From contig WSUB01000014.1 of the NCBI GenBank assembly GCA_019633425.1, positions 124,001 to 188,000 on the forward strand: a DNA stretch of 64,000 nucleotides. The letters are read 5' to 3'. This document shows, piece by piece, positions 46,446 through 56,975 of this stretch. The position numbers and the translations under genes are program-made. Below the pieces are notes generated by a model that ran no database searches, was not told the origin of the DNA, and was given only the letters and a program-made list of their open reading frames with translations. How positions within the stretch are numbered: the first letter of the stretch is position 1; every line of letters starts with the position of its first letter. The stretch is from Tulasnella sp. 424 (lineage: Eukaryota > Basidiomycota > Agaricomycetes > Cantharellales > Tulasnellaceae).

Positions 46446-47206
46446 ATGAAAGCGCTCTTGGCACTCTCATCTTCCCTCATCCTTGCATCCACCTCGCTTG
46501 TGGGTGCAAGCCCCGTTGACAAGCGCGTGGTTTGCCCTCTGTACATTCCAGCCCCATCTGATGATCCTTTTGAGGTGAGTATGAAGGATGATGCAGTGTT
46601 TCAAATCTTCGTGGTCTTCTACTTATTCAAAATTGGAATGTCAGGCCACTGCCCTTCCGGGCTATTATCTAGACTCTGCTGGTAGATAGGCTATTCTCAA
46701 TCGACTTTGCGTATAGGAGGTTAACAGAAATACTTCCAGGGAAGATCGCGGTTCTTGTCAAGGGACAGCCGTTGGAGGCTTTCACCTATAGCTCGAATGG
46801 CCCTCTGGGCCTTTGGGGCCCGGCGCAGACTGCCACTACATGCCCAGGCTACTTCTACCTTAATGCAAACCAAAAAACAACTCATTACGCAACCTTGTGA
46901 GTATTACTGAGTTGAACTATAAACTCATGTTCGAAGCTTATTGTCGTGCTGAATAGGACCTTCGATGCGGCTGCGACGACGAATTGGGACGCTGCACCGG
47001 GTACCAACTTGACCAGACTTATCATACCTCCACCTTCTACGTTCCTCGCTTGTAAAAGACCAGCGACGAGTACAAAGGGTGGTGACTACGTTCTTTTCCT
47101 CGTCACCGAGGAAAACGTGACCGTCCCGGCTACACTAGACACGGACGACGGAGATTCCATTGTCGGAAACTCGTGCGTCAAGACCAAGATTCACGTCAGC
47201 ACTTGA
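46446..47206 (+). CDS. Small secreted protein, subfamily D (D2), with Kex2-type site
   Basis: Exon 1 46446-46574: MKALLALSSSLILASTSLVG-AS, PVDKR (Kex2-type), VVCPLYIPAPSDDPFE. Exon 2 ATALPGYYLDSA. Exon 3 IAVLVKGQPLEAFTYSSNG, PLGLWGPA, TCPGYFYLNANQ. Exon 4 TFDAAATTNWDAAPGTNL, STFLACKRPATSTKGGDYV, SCVKTKIHVST. About 190 residues with four conserved Cys. The WNAT glycosylation site of D1 is lost (WDAA). Open throughout. Confidence 0.88.
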
Positions 47207-47863
47207 GCTGTAAGTTATTCAATTATTTATCTACCAACTCTCCTCTAGTAGATTCTAATTGGCTGGGAGCTAGGCCTTGGTACCAGCGTCGGAGTGATCT
47301 GCGATTTGCGGAGGTTGTGGGCGTCTAATCCCGGGCCGACGTGGCGCTTCCGTCTTTCTCGGACTTCTCTCCAGTCATTTCAGCAGCTTCCGACTTCTGT
47401 ATTTAATTTATCGGACGAAATATCGAATAGAGGTATTTCCCAGCAAGTAAAGTACTCGGGAGCCGTTCCCACAATCGGCTCTAGATGAAGACATCTCGAC
47501 TCCGCAGCTTTTCCGATTCCTGACCCTATGAGTTCACGAGTAACTTGAGCATAGAGAATGTAAACCCTACTAAAGAAGGTGGTATGGTGACCACTCTATT
47601 CTCACAAAGGAGAGAGCTTGAATGCCCCAAAGGTCTCGCTTGGGTGCATTCACCACCGAATAAGGACTGCAGGCTTCGCTTGGTCCCAGGTCTTGTGCCT
47701 GATCCAGTAAAGTGTTTCACCCTCTTGGCTTGGCAAGCCTCGACGCGCTCCCCGAATTGGTCCCATCTCCGCCGACTATGTCAGCCGCCCAAGCTATGGC
47801 GTATAAATAGTCGAGATAATACTATAGGATCGTTTCAGCAGCGTGAAACGCTCTAAATCGGTC
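47207..47863. repeat. D downstream / E upstream block, copy 2
   Basis: Aligns with 30356-31018; non-coding. Contains the E2 TATA box (tataaatag) at 47802-47807, 62 nt before the ATG. Confidence 0.7.
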
Positions 47864-48618
47864 ATGAAACCACTCGCTTTTTCCATAGCCGCCTCTCTGC
47901 TCGCTCTTACACCTGGAAGCGTTGGGCGGCCCACCGCTATCCCAGTCTGTCCGATTTACGAACTGGTGCTTGGACCTGATCCTTTCCAGGTAATTCTTTG
48001 CCCTTTCCTTCCTTCAAATAATTGACACGTTTTAACACATAGTCAACGACGTTCCCCAATTATTACCTATCATCCGCTAGTAAGTGAAGGCAAATATCGA
48101 TCTTTCAAGGAGTTACCGATCTGACCACAACCATAGATGGAGTAGCGGTTCTTGTCAATTACCAGCCGATGTCTGTCTACGATTACAGTGGCAACGGTCC
48201 CCTCGGATTCTGGGGGGCCGGGCCTACCACTGACGGCTGTCCCTGGTACTCATACCTAAACGTGCACCAACAGAAGGGGAGCTATGCGACCCTGTAAGTT
48301 TGTATGCAGTACTCCCGAGTGTGGGCATTTCTGATACCTTCTCGGCATAGCACATGGGGTGCCGTCTCAAACACCAATTGGAACGCCACTCTTGGCGAGC
48401 CTTTAACTAAGATAGGAAGTCCGGGATCCGCAACTTTCTTGGCGTGTGAACGACCCAGCACCACGACGAAGGCTGGAACCTACGTTCTAATTCTTCAGAC
48501 GGCAAATACCACTCTACCGGATTCATTCAGTAGCGGGGACGGGGATGTCTTGATTAGAGCTTCGTGCACGCCTACCAAGATCTTGGTGACGTCTGGGGGG
48601 CCTGGCAACTTGGCATAA
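47864..48618 (+). CDS. Small secreted protein, subfamily E (E2, only intact E copy)
   Basis: Exons 47864-47989, 48043-48079, 48137-48293 and 48351-48618; 195 residues. The start is the ATG at 47864; no ATG lies in frame just upstream. Signal peptide MKPLAFSIAASLLALTPGSV-G, then IPVCPIYELVLGPDPFQ. Exon 2 STTFPNYYLSSA. Exon 3 VAVLVNYQPMSVYDYSGNG, PLGFWGAGP, GCPWYSYLNVHQQ. Exon 4 TWGAVSNTNWNATLGEPL, ATFLACERPSTTTKAGTYV, SCTPTKILVTSGGPGNLA. The Lys after LAC is Glu here. Four conserved Cys. Confidence 0.88.
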
Positions 48619-49044
48619 ATCGTCAATCAGAGCCTAATATACTGCGAGGATAGCGGGACATCCTGGCGCGGCCAATCCAAAGTTTAACGAATCGCTTCTG
48701 TACGTTTACATACACATGTCGCTCAGCAGCAGAGGCTACAATGATTAAATAGGCGGGCGTGATGACGGCAATTTGTGACCGCAACGTTCCTTGGCGGTCT
48801 CCCACGGATTCGGACCGTGCCGCCTTCGAATTCGTGAATCCAAGCTCTATGGAAGACTCCAACACTGACGAATACTCGGTGTGTGTGCGCTACCGAGACA
48901 CGGGGATGACGGGATTGCGTACTCCGAGTCAAGCTTCTTGTAAACAGAACCCGGACCGTTGTGACATTTAGGGATGGACCAACACACGCGCCACTTGTTT
49001 AAAACGAGCCGCTTTCGGGCCATATTCTGCCGTTGTAATTCAAG
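48619..49044. repeat. E downstream / F upstream block
   Basis: The left part resembles the E-to-Grx junctions at 31766-31928 and 40785-40947. The right part aligns with 55900-56228 before F2. Non-coding; no clear TATA box. Confidence 0.6.
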
Positions 49045-49815
49045 ATGAAATCCCTCGCAGCCTCAGTAACTAGCCTCCTGGCAATTTTCTCGTTCACATT
49101 CGCCACTCCAATTGCCGCTCCCCCCAAGGAGTGCCCCCTCTACAAACTCTTGGTGTATCCTGATCCTTTTGAGGCAAGTAACCTGTTGGACGGAGTTTAA
49201 GGAGGAATGCTGATATGGTTTGGATTTAGGCCGCGGCGCTTCCAGGATACTATCTTCAATCAGCTAGTAAGGGTTATTTAAACTCGGTTGCAGTTGCAAG
49301 GGAGCCCCACTGACCAAACTCACCTCAATAACAGATGGTGTTGCAGTCCTAGTTGATGGTAGACCTGATGTCACGTCGACCTACAGCTCGAGTGGGCCAC
49401 TTGGACTTTGGGGCTCTGGTCCAACGACGGATGGGTGCCCAGGTTACTCATATCTAAAAGCTCATCCGACCTCACAAGGCTCTCGTTCAACATTGTGAGT
49501 TAAAACCAGCCTAATATTTACTCTGATATCTGATTTAAAATCGTTGTTAGGACTTGGGATGCAGTGTCAATTACAAAGTGGAACGCCACTTTGAACGCAG
49601 ATCTTACCAAGCTTGGATTTACGACATCTTCTACCTTTCTCGCATGCAAACGGCCCAGCGCCAGCAGCAAGACTGGGTCATATGTTCTCCTACTTGAGAA
49701 CACCGCTGCAGTCTCGCTAGATGATGGCACGATCACCAGCGTTGACGGTGATATTTTGTCTCGAGCTCTGTGCACCCCGACACAGATACGGGTCATCCCG
49801 ACAACAGTTCCATAG
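49045..49815 (+). CDS. Small secreted protein, subfamily F (F1), first intron GC-AG
   Basis: Exons 49045-49173, 49230-49266, 49335-49494 and 49551-49815; 196 residues. Signal peptide MKSLAASVTSLLAIFSFTFA, then PPKECPLYKLLVYPDPFE. The exon 1 donor is gcaagt (GC-AG). Exon 2 AAALPGYYLQSA. Exon 3 VAVLVDGRPDVTSTYSSSG, PLGLWGSGP, GCPGYSYLKAHP. Exon 4 TWDAVSITKWNATLNADL, STFLACKRPSASSKTGSYV, LCTPTQIRVIPTTVP. Four conserved Cys. The only intact F copy. Confidence 0.87.
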
Positions 49816-51015
49816 CCCCCAGGTTCTACACTAGTAGTCTAGAGAATTTCATTTCAGCTGGGAGATCTTTGATGCCATAAGACGCCTGACCGTTTCACCC
49901 CCACTCTGTACCTATGATCAACTAAGTTGCTGATATCGCGGATTTGGCCACAACCCGAGAACCAGCGAAGCGACGGACTCACGGAGTTTCCGACTCGACT
50001 ATGCGTTAGCGTGTAATTTCTCAAAGCCCTGCGGGGTTTTCCACATTCCTTGATCCAAGGTTTCGTCGTGTGAGCTACTGATGAAGTCCCTCTCGGGGCC
50101 CGTTCTAGTTATCTCAAACCCAGCCCTGTTATCTGGAATCAATAATTATACCGCCGGTACCTCTTCTGTTCCTGTCGGAAGCTTCGAATTCCCCGCGGAT
50201 GCAGAAGCCTCGTAGCTCTCTCCAACGGTTTAACCGGAGGATTCTTCCCTCTCTCCCACCCGCCTAGAGGGGACGAGACAAGCCCTCCAGCGGATAAATT
50301 GAATGTGCTACTTACATCGCTAGCCAGCACCTCATTGGTGGAATAACCTGACCATGGGAGCGTTTATAGACGGCCTCACCCCCAAAAATGGAGCTCCGGT
50401 GCCCCAGGTTCCGAGGACTGAGAGCCAATTTAGGACGACTTGGCATTAAGTTGAGCAGCAAACGAGACTTGTCTGGCTGTTGAGATTCTGCTATTCCATG
50501 TAGCAGCGTAAGCAGGAACTCCGGTAATCGCTATAGCCGGTGATCCCTGGACTCGAAACATCCCCCCTTTAACACAACACCCACCCACAATATACGGAGG
50601 GACCACCATCCCCTTCAATGAATTTTCAGCTTATACGTGGCGCCGTGATAGGTGTCCAGTGTCCAAAACCCAGCAAGTTAATTGCGGGAGGCACTCAGGC
50701 AATACAGAACAAATCGTTCGATCGACATCCATGGCTTCGGATGACGTATATAATAATGCAAGTCCTCTAAACTGGAGATCTTGGATTGGATTGTTGTCTT
50801 GGGAAAAGTCTAGGTCATTAGTATTTTACGTGAGTACATCGAATGAACCCAAAAAGAGCCGGACGAAGTGATTCCGAGTAGTCGGGATTGAACGTCCGCT
50901 GATCCCGTCAAAGAAACTCGCTCGATTCTCGGTACTCTACTGACTCCTCCTCTGAGATATAAGAAAGAGATGAAAGCGATACGCTTCCTGACGCACCCTT
51001 CTGCCGTTACAAAAC
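49816..51015. repeat. F downstream / G upstream block, copy 1
   Basis: About 850 bp from roughly 50100 aligns with 57250-58100 and, less well, with 53470-54290, each time ending at a G gene. Landmarks: ctctctcccacccgcctagagggg, aggactgagagccaa and atggcttcgga. tataag at about 50958 is the TATA position. Non-coding on the evidence here. Confidence 0.7.
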
Positions 51016-51969
51016 ATGAAGTCTCTCGCTCTCGCCGTAGCCACGCTTTTATTCTTCTCTGCCAAGCATGCCAGCGGCGCTCCTGCCACAGCTTCGCTTG
51101 CTGCCGTTGCCTGCCCGTTGTACTTGCCAGCTCCATTCCCAGATCCGTTTGAGGCAAGTAATTTGATTCTTAACAGAAACAATCGCCGGTTCCTGACTTC
51201 GGAATAGGCAGAGAAGCCCGCTTTGGCAGGGTATTATTTGACAGCATCTAGTACGAGAAATGACAGCATTATAGCAGATAACGTATGCTCACAGTCTCCT
51301 GCATGCTCCAGATGAGACAGCCGTCTTGGTCAAGGGGCAGCCGCTTCAGGCGTTCGCCTACGGCGAGAACGGACCCGTCGGATTATGGGGTGCAGCCCCT
51401 CGCCTCAACGCTTGCCCAGGATACGGGTATCTTAATATTGTCCCCTATACGTCGGGACTATACCAATATGCTCCTCTGTTCGTTCATCCTTGTATGCTAC
51501 ATCCTCTGGTCATTTGTGCTAACCTNNNNNNNNNNNNNNNNNNNNNNNNNNNNNNNNNNNNNNNNNNNNNNNNNNNNNNNNNNNNNNNNNNNNNNNNNNN
51601 NNNNNNNNNNNNNNNNNNNNNNNATACGTCGGGACTATACCAATATGCTCCTCTGTTCGTTCATCCTTGTATGCTACATCCTCTGGTCATTTGTGCTAAC
51701 CTAGCCCCTTCAGAAAATGGGGTCCGACTGCTTCTACGACATGGAACGCCACCATTGGAGGGCATCTGACGAACCTTGGAGAGCCGAGTTCCAAAGTTTT
51801 TCTCGCCTGCAAGTCAAGCGCGGCGAATACTTACTCCTTGTTCATTAAAGGGGTCGATAATTTACCTATAACCCTAACGGACGCGGCCGGAAATGCTTTT
51901 GCTGCAGCCGGGTGTATCCAGACTAAAATATCTGTGGCTGCTCCAAACTATGAATACGCATCAGCTTAG
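51016..51969 (+). CDS. Small secreted protein, subfamily G (G1), interrupted by an assembly gap
   Basis: Exons 51016-51153, 51208-51250, 51312-51477 and 51714-51969; 200 residues. Signal peptide MKSLALAVATLLFFSAKHAS, then LAAVACPLYLPAPFPDPFE; donor gcaagt (GC-AG). Exon 2 AEKPALAGYYLTAS. Exon 3 TAVLVKGQPLQAFAYGENG, PVGLWGAAP, NACPGYGYLNIVPYTSG, LYQYAPL. The intron 3 donor is the unusual gttcgt. Exon 4 KWGPTASTTWNATIGGHL, KVFLACKSSAANTYSLFI, GCIQTKISVAAPN. The N run and a duplicated 79 bp sit around the end of exon 3 and intron 3. Four conserved Cys. Confidence 0.83.
51526..51623. other. Assembly gap (98 N) between identical 79-bp ends
   Basis: 51447-51525 and 51624-51702 are identical over 79 bp, so Ns probably separate two contig ends that overlap. 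G2 and G3 show the intron without any such duplication. Confidence 0.9.
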
Positions 51970-52375
51970 ATCAGTCCGTCTATGTATTTTATGAAGCATT
52001 CCGATTGATCTTCATGAGCCCCTTTGACGCCTCACAAAGGTTCGAGATGCTGCAATATATAATGTTGTTGTTACAGCGGGTCATCAAGGGGCATGCATGG
52101 AGCACAATTTCAGTAAAGCGGATGAATTTCCTGAGAATTATCCTAGCAGCACGAGTTGCAAGTTCAACTTTATGGAGCTCTACTCCTGCAATAAAGCTTG
52201 TTCAAATATAAGTCAGTCAAATAGTATTGTTGTGGAGCCTCTTCTTGTACGTCCACAAACAACGTAAGGGGAGTTATGGGATGAGCGGGGTGGCAGCTTG
52301 GTGATACTTGAAGTTGAAAGTCAGCTGCCGTGGCTCCACAATGTGCGTGATCAATCCTGGGGTTCCAAAACAATC
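51970..52375. repeat. G downstream block, copy 1
   Basis: Aligns with 55124-55440 and 58929-59270 (landmark tcttcatgagcccctttgacg). Ends in the H fragment. Non-coding. Confidence 0.65.
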
Positions 52376-52614
52376 GACTGGAATTCTGTCGCATTGACCA
52401 TGTGGAACGCTACAGTCGGTAGCGCGTTGACGAACTGGGAGTTTCAAGCTCGAGCGCGTTCATTGCGTGCAAGCTCGGCACATCCGACCTGTATTCCTTA
52501 TTTATTCAATTAGCTGAAGCATTGCCACAGACTCTAACGGACACGGTTGGGAATACTTTTGACGTTACGAAATGCATCGAGACCAGAATAATTGTCAGGG
52601 CGAACAACTTCTAA
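52376..52614 (+). pseudogene. SSP-H fragment (exon 4 only)
   Basis: Very close to exon 4 of the H locus at 62436-62680 (WNSVALTMWNATVGSAL). It has a one-base shift after LTN and a tag where the other copy has Lys-Gly in the LFIQ-G-A segment. No other exon is nearby. Confidence 0.85.
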
Positions 52615-54346
52615 TAATAGCAGGAAAGCCATGGCCATGAAACATAACGTTCCTTAGTAGGGCTATTTGATGATAATCGTTATTAGATTTCAGAATCAAT
52701 CATATAACATCCGAGGTATACATGCTTGTTCGATAGTATAAGATGCTCAAGGGTCCAGATGACGATTAGCCGGTCGTTCATATCACCCGGCGGCCGAACG
52801 GACATAAGAGTTTGGGAACGTCCGCGTGGTAAAACTTTACCCCCAAATTCAGCCTTTGAGGAAAATACCAGAATATACCCAGTTGATTAACGAAGCCCGA
52901 CACTGGCCGCCGGCTCTAGCGCAAATTTTACTATGGCATCCTCAGTCTCACGGTGAATGTGATGGTCCCGGCGGAACCGGCGCCGCGCGCACGGACGGCA
53001 TGTATCATCAGTCACAGTTGCATCCCTAAGGACGAAGTGGGGGTCAAGTTGGTGGAGGTAGAGGTAACCTCCACCGAAGGTTGATAGCGAACTCCCCATC
53101 TATAGTGGGACAACTTCCTCAATCGCCTTCAAACCCCTGCCGGAACTTCTACTCTGCCAAGAAGTCATGGGAGACAACCGAGCTCGAACCCACGCGCTGA
53201 CTAGATAGCAATGTCCTCACCTTCATCGTACGCAGCTCAAGACGGTCTGACGGGCAGCGAGGATGCTGTCGTACTGAAGGAGGTCCAATGGTCCCGCCAA
53301 GCACTCGTGATTTTGGGTTTATTCCAATCCCTGAAAACAGAAGATACTATCCCGAAAGAAGTTTTCACTTTACGCTGACCCTCAACATAATTTTTGGATT
53401 CGCAAGTGCGGCGGGTGAGTCCCTTGACTCGGCATGTCGGTGCCGAGGGTAGTAGCTGATTTTGGAACGTTCTAGTTATCTTAAGGTGGTATCAATACTA
53501 GCACTGCCGTTCTCTTCTGCTTTTTTTGGGAGCTTCCAATTCCCTGCGAAGGCAGAAGCTTCGTAGTTCACTCAAACAATTTAGCCGAAGGGTTCTTCCC
53601 TCTCTCTCACCCACCTAGAGGGCACGAGACAAGTTTACTAGCAAGGGAAATCACATTTGCTATTTACATTGCCAGTCAGAACCTATTCGCAGAGCAACCT
53701 GAACATGGGAGCCTTTATGGACAGCCTCCCTCCAAAATAGAGTTTCGGCACTTTCGGTACGGAGGACTGAGAGCCAGTCTAGCATGTCTTGGTATTAGGT
53801 TGAACAGAATGCGTAGCTTGTCTGGTTGCTGTGACTCTGTTACTCCGCGTAGCAGCGTAAGAGGAACTCTGATACTCGCTCGAGCCGGTAATGAACATCG
53901 TCCCCTGAATTAAACACCCACAATATACGTAGGGATCACCATTCCCTCAACGCATGTCCGACTCATACGGACCGCGGTAATAGCTTTCTAGTGTCTAAAA
54001 CCCAGCAAGATGGGTGCGGAAGGCACTTAGGCAATACGGTCCAAATCGTTCGATAGCTAACCATGGCTTCGGACCACGAAACGTGCTATAAACAATTCAA
54101 AACCCTCTGAACTGGAGATATTTTTGTCCTGATAACGGTCCGGGTCAATGGTATTTTGCGTGAGTATATCGAATGAACCCAAAAATAAGCGAAACGAAGT
54201 GATTATGAGTTGTCGGGATTGGATCTCCGCTGCATCCCATCGAAGAAACTCGCTCGATTATCGGTCCTTTCTGATTCTTTCTCTAAGATATAAAGAGGAG
54301 ACGAGAGCGATACGTTCTTCGGCGCATCCTTCTGTCGTCAGAAAAC
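52615..54346. repeat. Non-coding spacer; right part is G upstream block, copy 2
   Basis: 52615-53460 is unique here, with no gene recognised. A minus-strand tRNA-like B-box (ggttcgagctc, about 53180) is present but no cloverleaf. 53470-54290 aligns, with more decay, with the blocks before G1 and G3. TATA box tataaa at 54289-54294. Confidence 0.5.
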
Positions 54347-55123
54347 ATGAAGTCTCTCGCACTCGCCGCAGCCACGCTTTTATTCTTCTCTGCCGAGCAT
54401 GCCAATGGTGCTCCTGCAACAGCTTCGGGTCCTATCCTTATCTGCTCGTTCCTCTTGCCAGCTCCGTTCCCGAATCCGTTTGAGGCGAGTGATTCGATTC
54501 TTAACAGAGACGATCACCGATTCCTGACTTCAGAATAGGCCGAGAAGCCCGCTTTGGCCGGATATTATTTGACAGCATCGAGTACGACAAATGACAGCAT
54601 TCTAGCAGATAACGCATGCTCACGGTCTTCTGCCTGTTTCAGATGAGCAAGCCGTCCTGGTCAACGAACAGACACTTCAGGCGTTCACCTACAGCGGGAA
54701 CGGACCCGTGGGATTATGGGGTTCAGCCCCTCGCCCCAACTATTGCCCAGAATACGGATATCTTAATATCGCCCCCTACACGTCGGGACTATACCAATAT
54801 GCTCCTCTGTTCGTTCATCCTTGTATGCTACATCCTCTGGTCATTTGTGCTAACCTAGCCTCTTCAGAAAATGGGGACCGACTGCTTCTACGACATGGAA
54901 CGCAACCGTTGGAGGACACCTAACGAGCCTTGGAACGCTTAGTTCCAGCGTTTTTGTCGCCTGCAAGTCAGACGCAGTGGATACTTACTCCTTGTTCATC
55001 AAAGGAGTCGGTGCTTTACCTGCGGATCTGACGGACGCGGTTGGAAATGCTTTTGCCGTAACCAAGTGCATCCAGACTAAAATCTCCGTGGCTGCCCCAA
55101 ACTTTGAATATGCACCAGCTTAG
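54347..55123 (+). CDS. Small secreted protein, subfamily G (G2)
   Basis: Exons 54347-54484, 54539-54581, 54643-54808 and 54868-55123; 200 residues. Signal peptide MKSLALAAATLLFFSAEHAN-G, then GPILICSFLLPAPFPNPFE; donor gcgagt (GC-AG). Exon 2 AEKPALAGYYLTAS. Exon 3 QAVLVNEQTLQAFTYSGNG, PVGLWGSAP, NYCPEYGYLNIAPYTSG. Exon 4 KWGPTASTTWNATVGGHL, SVFVACKSDAVDTYSLFI, KCIQTKISVAAPN. Four conserved Cys. The Cys-Ser-Phe-Leu-Leu motif resembles B3/B4 rather than G1/G3. Confidence 0.87.
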
Positions 55124-56228
55124 ACCAGTATGTCTACGTATTTTATGGAGAGTCCCGATTTATCTTCATGAGCCCCTTTGACGCCTCACGTCGGTTCGAG
55201 ATGCTGTACCACATATATTTGTTGTTACCGGGGGTCATCAAGGGGCAAAGCAGATGAATTTCCTGAGACTAATCCTAGCACAGCTGCAAGTTCGACTTTA
55301 TGGCGCTCTGCTCCTGCAGTGAAGCTTTTTCGAATATAGGCCAGTCAGATAGTTTGTTGTGGAGTTTTTCTAGTACATCCACAAACAACGTAAGGGGAGT
55401 TATGGGATGAGCGGGTGGCCTTCATGATACTTAAAGTTACGTTCTGTGGTTACATAATCGATCCTAGTTCCAACACAATCGACCTTCATTCAATTCCCAT
55501 CCATGCATTCCTTCACTTTTACTTTATTGATCTATCTTCGTCCCTTTTTGAGAAATGAATAGATAAAAACCAAAACCACATGACCGTTCGAAACTTGCCG
55601 TCTGAGTTCTGTGGTAATGTTTTGTGAACGACGACCGTCGCAATTCTCGCCGGTTTCTGCTTTCTCTAGCCCTAGACTGCGTGGGTTTGCCCAACTAGTC
55701 AGGGTCCTTTTAGGCTCCCTCTTTTTACACGCACGATCTTTAGAAATCATGGATCTATTAGCTACGCGCCACGGCTCCACAAGTGTATTGAAAGAATGAC
55801 CAACCGGGGGGTCAAAGCTAGTTCAAGCAAATACGCATCCTGGTGCGGCGAATCCTTTTTTTTTTTTTTGCTGGCCTACTCCTGTACAATAATATAGATA
55901 TGTTGCTCAACAGCAGAAAATATGGTGATTAGTTAGGCAAGCGTCACGACGGTCGCGGCAATTTCTGACCGTAAAGTTCCCTGGGCGGTCTCCCAAGGAT
56001 TAGAATCACGTCGCCTTCGAATCCGTCATTCCAAACGCTGCGGAAGACTCAAACATAGACGGCTATTCGGTGGGTGTGCCACTAAGACGTGGGGGCGGCG
56101 GGATTGCCTATCCCGAGTCAGCTTCTTGGAAACCGAATTAGGTCGTGACGTTTAGGAATTGACCAACACGCGCGCCGCTTGCTTGAAACGAGCAGAATTT
56201 GAGCTGTTGTCTACCTATGCAAATCAAG
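55124..56228. repeat. G downstream block copy 2, spacer, and F upstream block copy 2
   Basis: 55124-55440 is the G downstream repeat. 55450-55850 shows no gene. A T-run lies at about 55856-55869. 55900-56228 aligns with 48720-49044 upstream of F1. Confidence 0.6.
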
Positions 56229-56975
56229 ATGAAGTACCTCACAACCTCGACCTTTACCCTCCTGTCAGTTATCTCTTTAACTTCTGCCAATCCAATTATC
56301 GCTCCGTGTAAGGAGTGTCCCGTCTACAAATTCCTGGTGTCCCCCAGCCCTTTCGAGGCGAATAGCCCGCTGAATTGAATTCAAGGACGAATACTGATGA
56401 ATTTTTGATATAGGCCACTGCCCTTCCAGGCTACTATCCTGGGTCAGCTAGTAAGTCCTACAGTTGCAAGCGCCCCGACAAAGCTTGCCTCGGGAACAAA
56501 TGGCGTCGTAGTGCTGGTTAATTGTAAACACGATATAACATCTACCTACAGCTCGAATGGACCACTTGGACTCTAGGGCTCTGGTCCAACGACCTATAGG
56601 TGCCCAGGCTACTCGGATCCGAACCCTCATCCGGCGGCATCACGCTCTCTCCCAACTCTGTGGGTCAAACTAAATCTAATTCTCAGACTAAAAGTTGATT
56701 GATACCTTCGTCAGGACTTAGGATGCGGTGTCAATTACAAAGTGGAACGACAGGTTGAACACTGACCTTAGGAAGCTTGGACTTTTCGACACCTTCTACC
56801 TTTCTCGCATGCAAAAGGCCAACGCTAGCAGCAAGACATGGTTATATGCTCTCCTACTTGAGAGCACCGCCGCCGTCTCGTTAGATGATGGCACGATCAC
56901 CAGCGTGAGGGTGATATTTTGTGGGCTCTGTGCACCCCGACACATATACGGGGCATCCCGATAACAGCTCTATAG
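56229..56975 (+). pseudogene. SSP-F pseudogene (F2)
   Basis: Exon 1 is open (MKYLTTSTFTLLSVISLTSA, PCKECPVYKFLVSPSPFE), but the donor is gcgaat. The exon 3 acceptor acag is acaa. Exon 3 has a stop in place of Trp in G-P-L-G-L-W and another stop in place of the Trp/Asp codons before the third motif. Exon 4 starts T-stop-D-A and is frameshifted after FDT and after TSV. Clearly dead. Confidence 0.88.

Noticed and set aside
53160..53225. tRNA-like B-box (ggttcgagctc on the minus strand)
   Set aside because: Stems of a T-arm do not pair and no A-box or acceptor stem is found. At most a decayed SINE.
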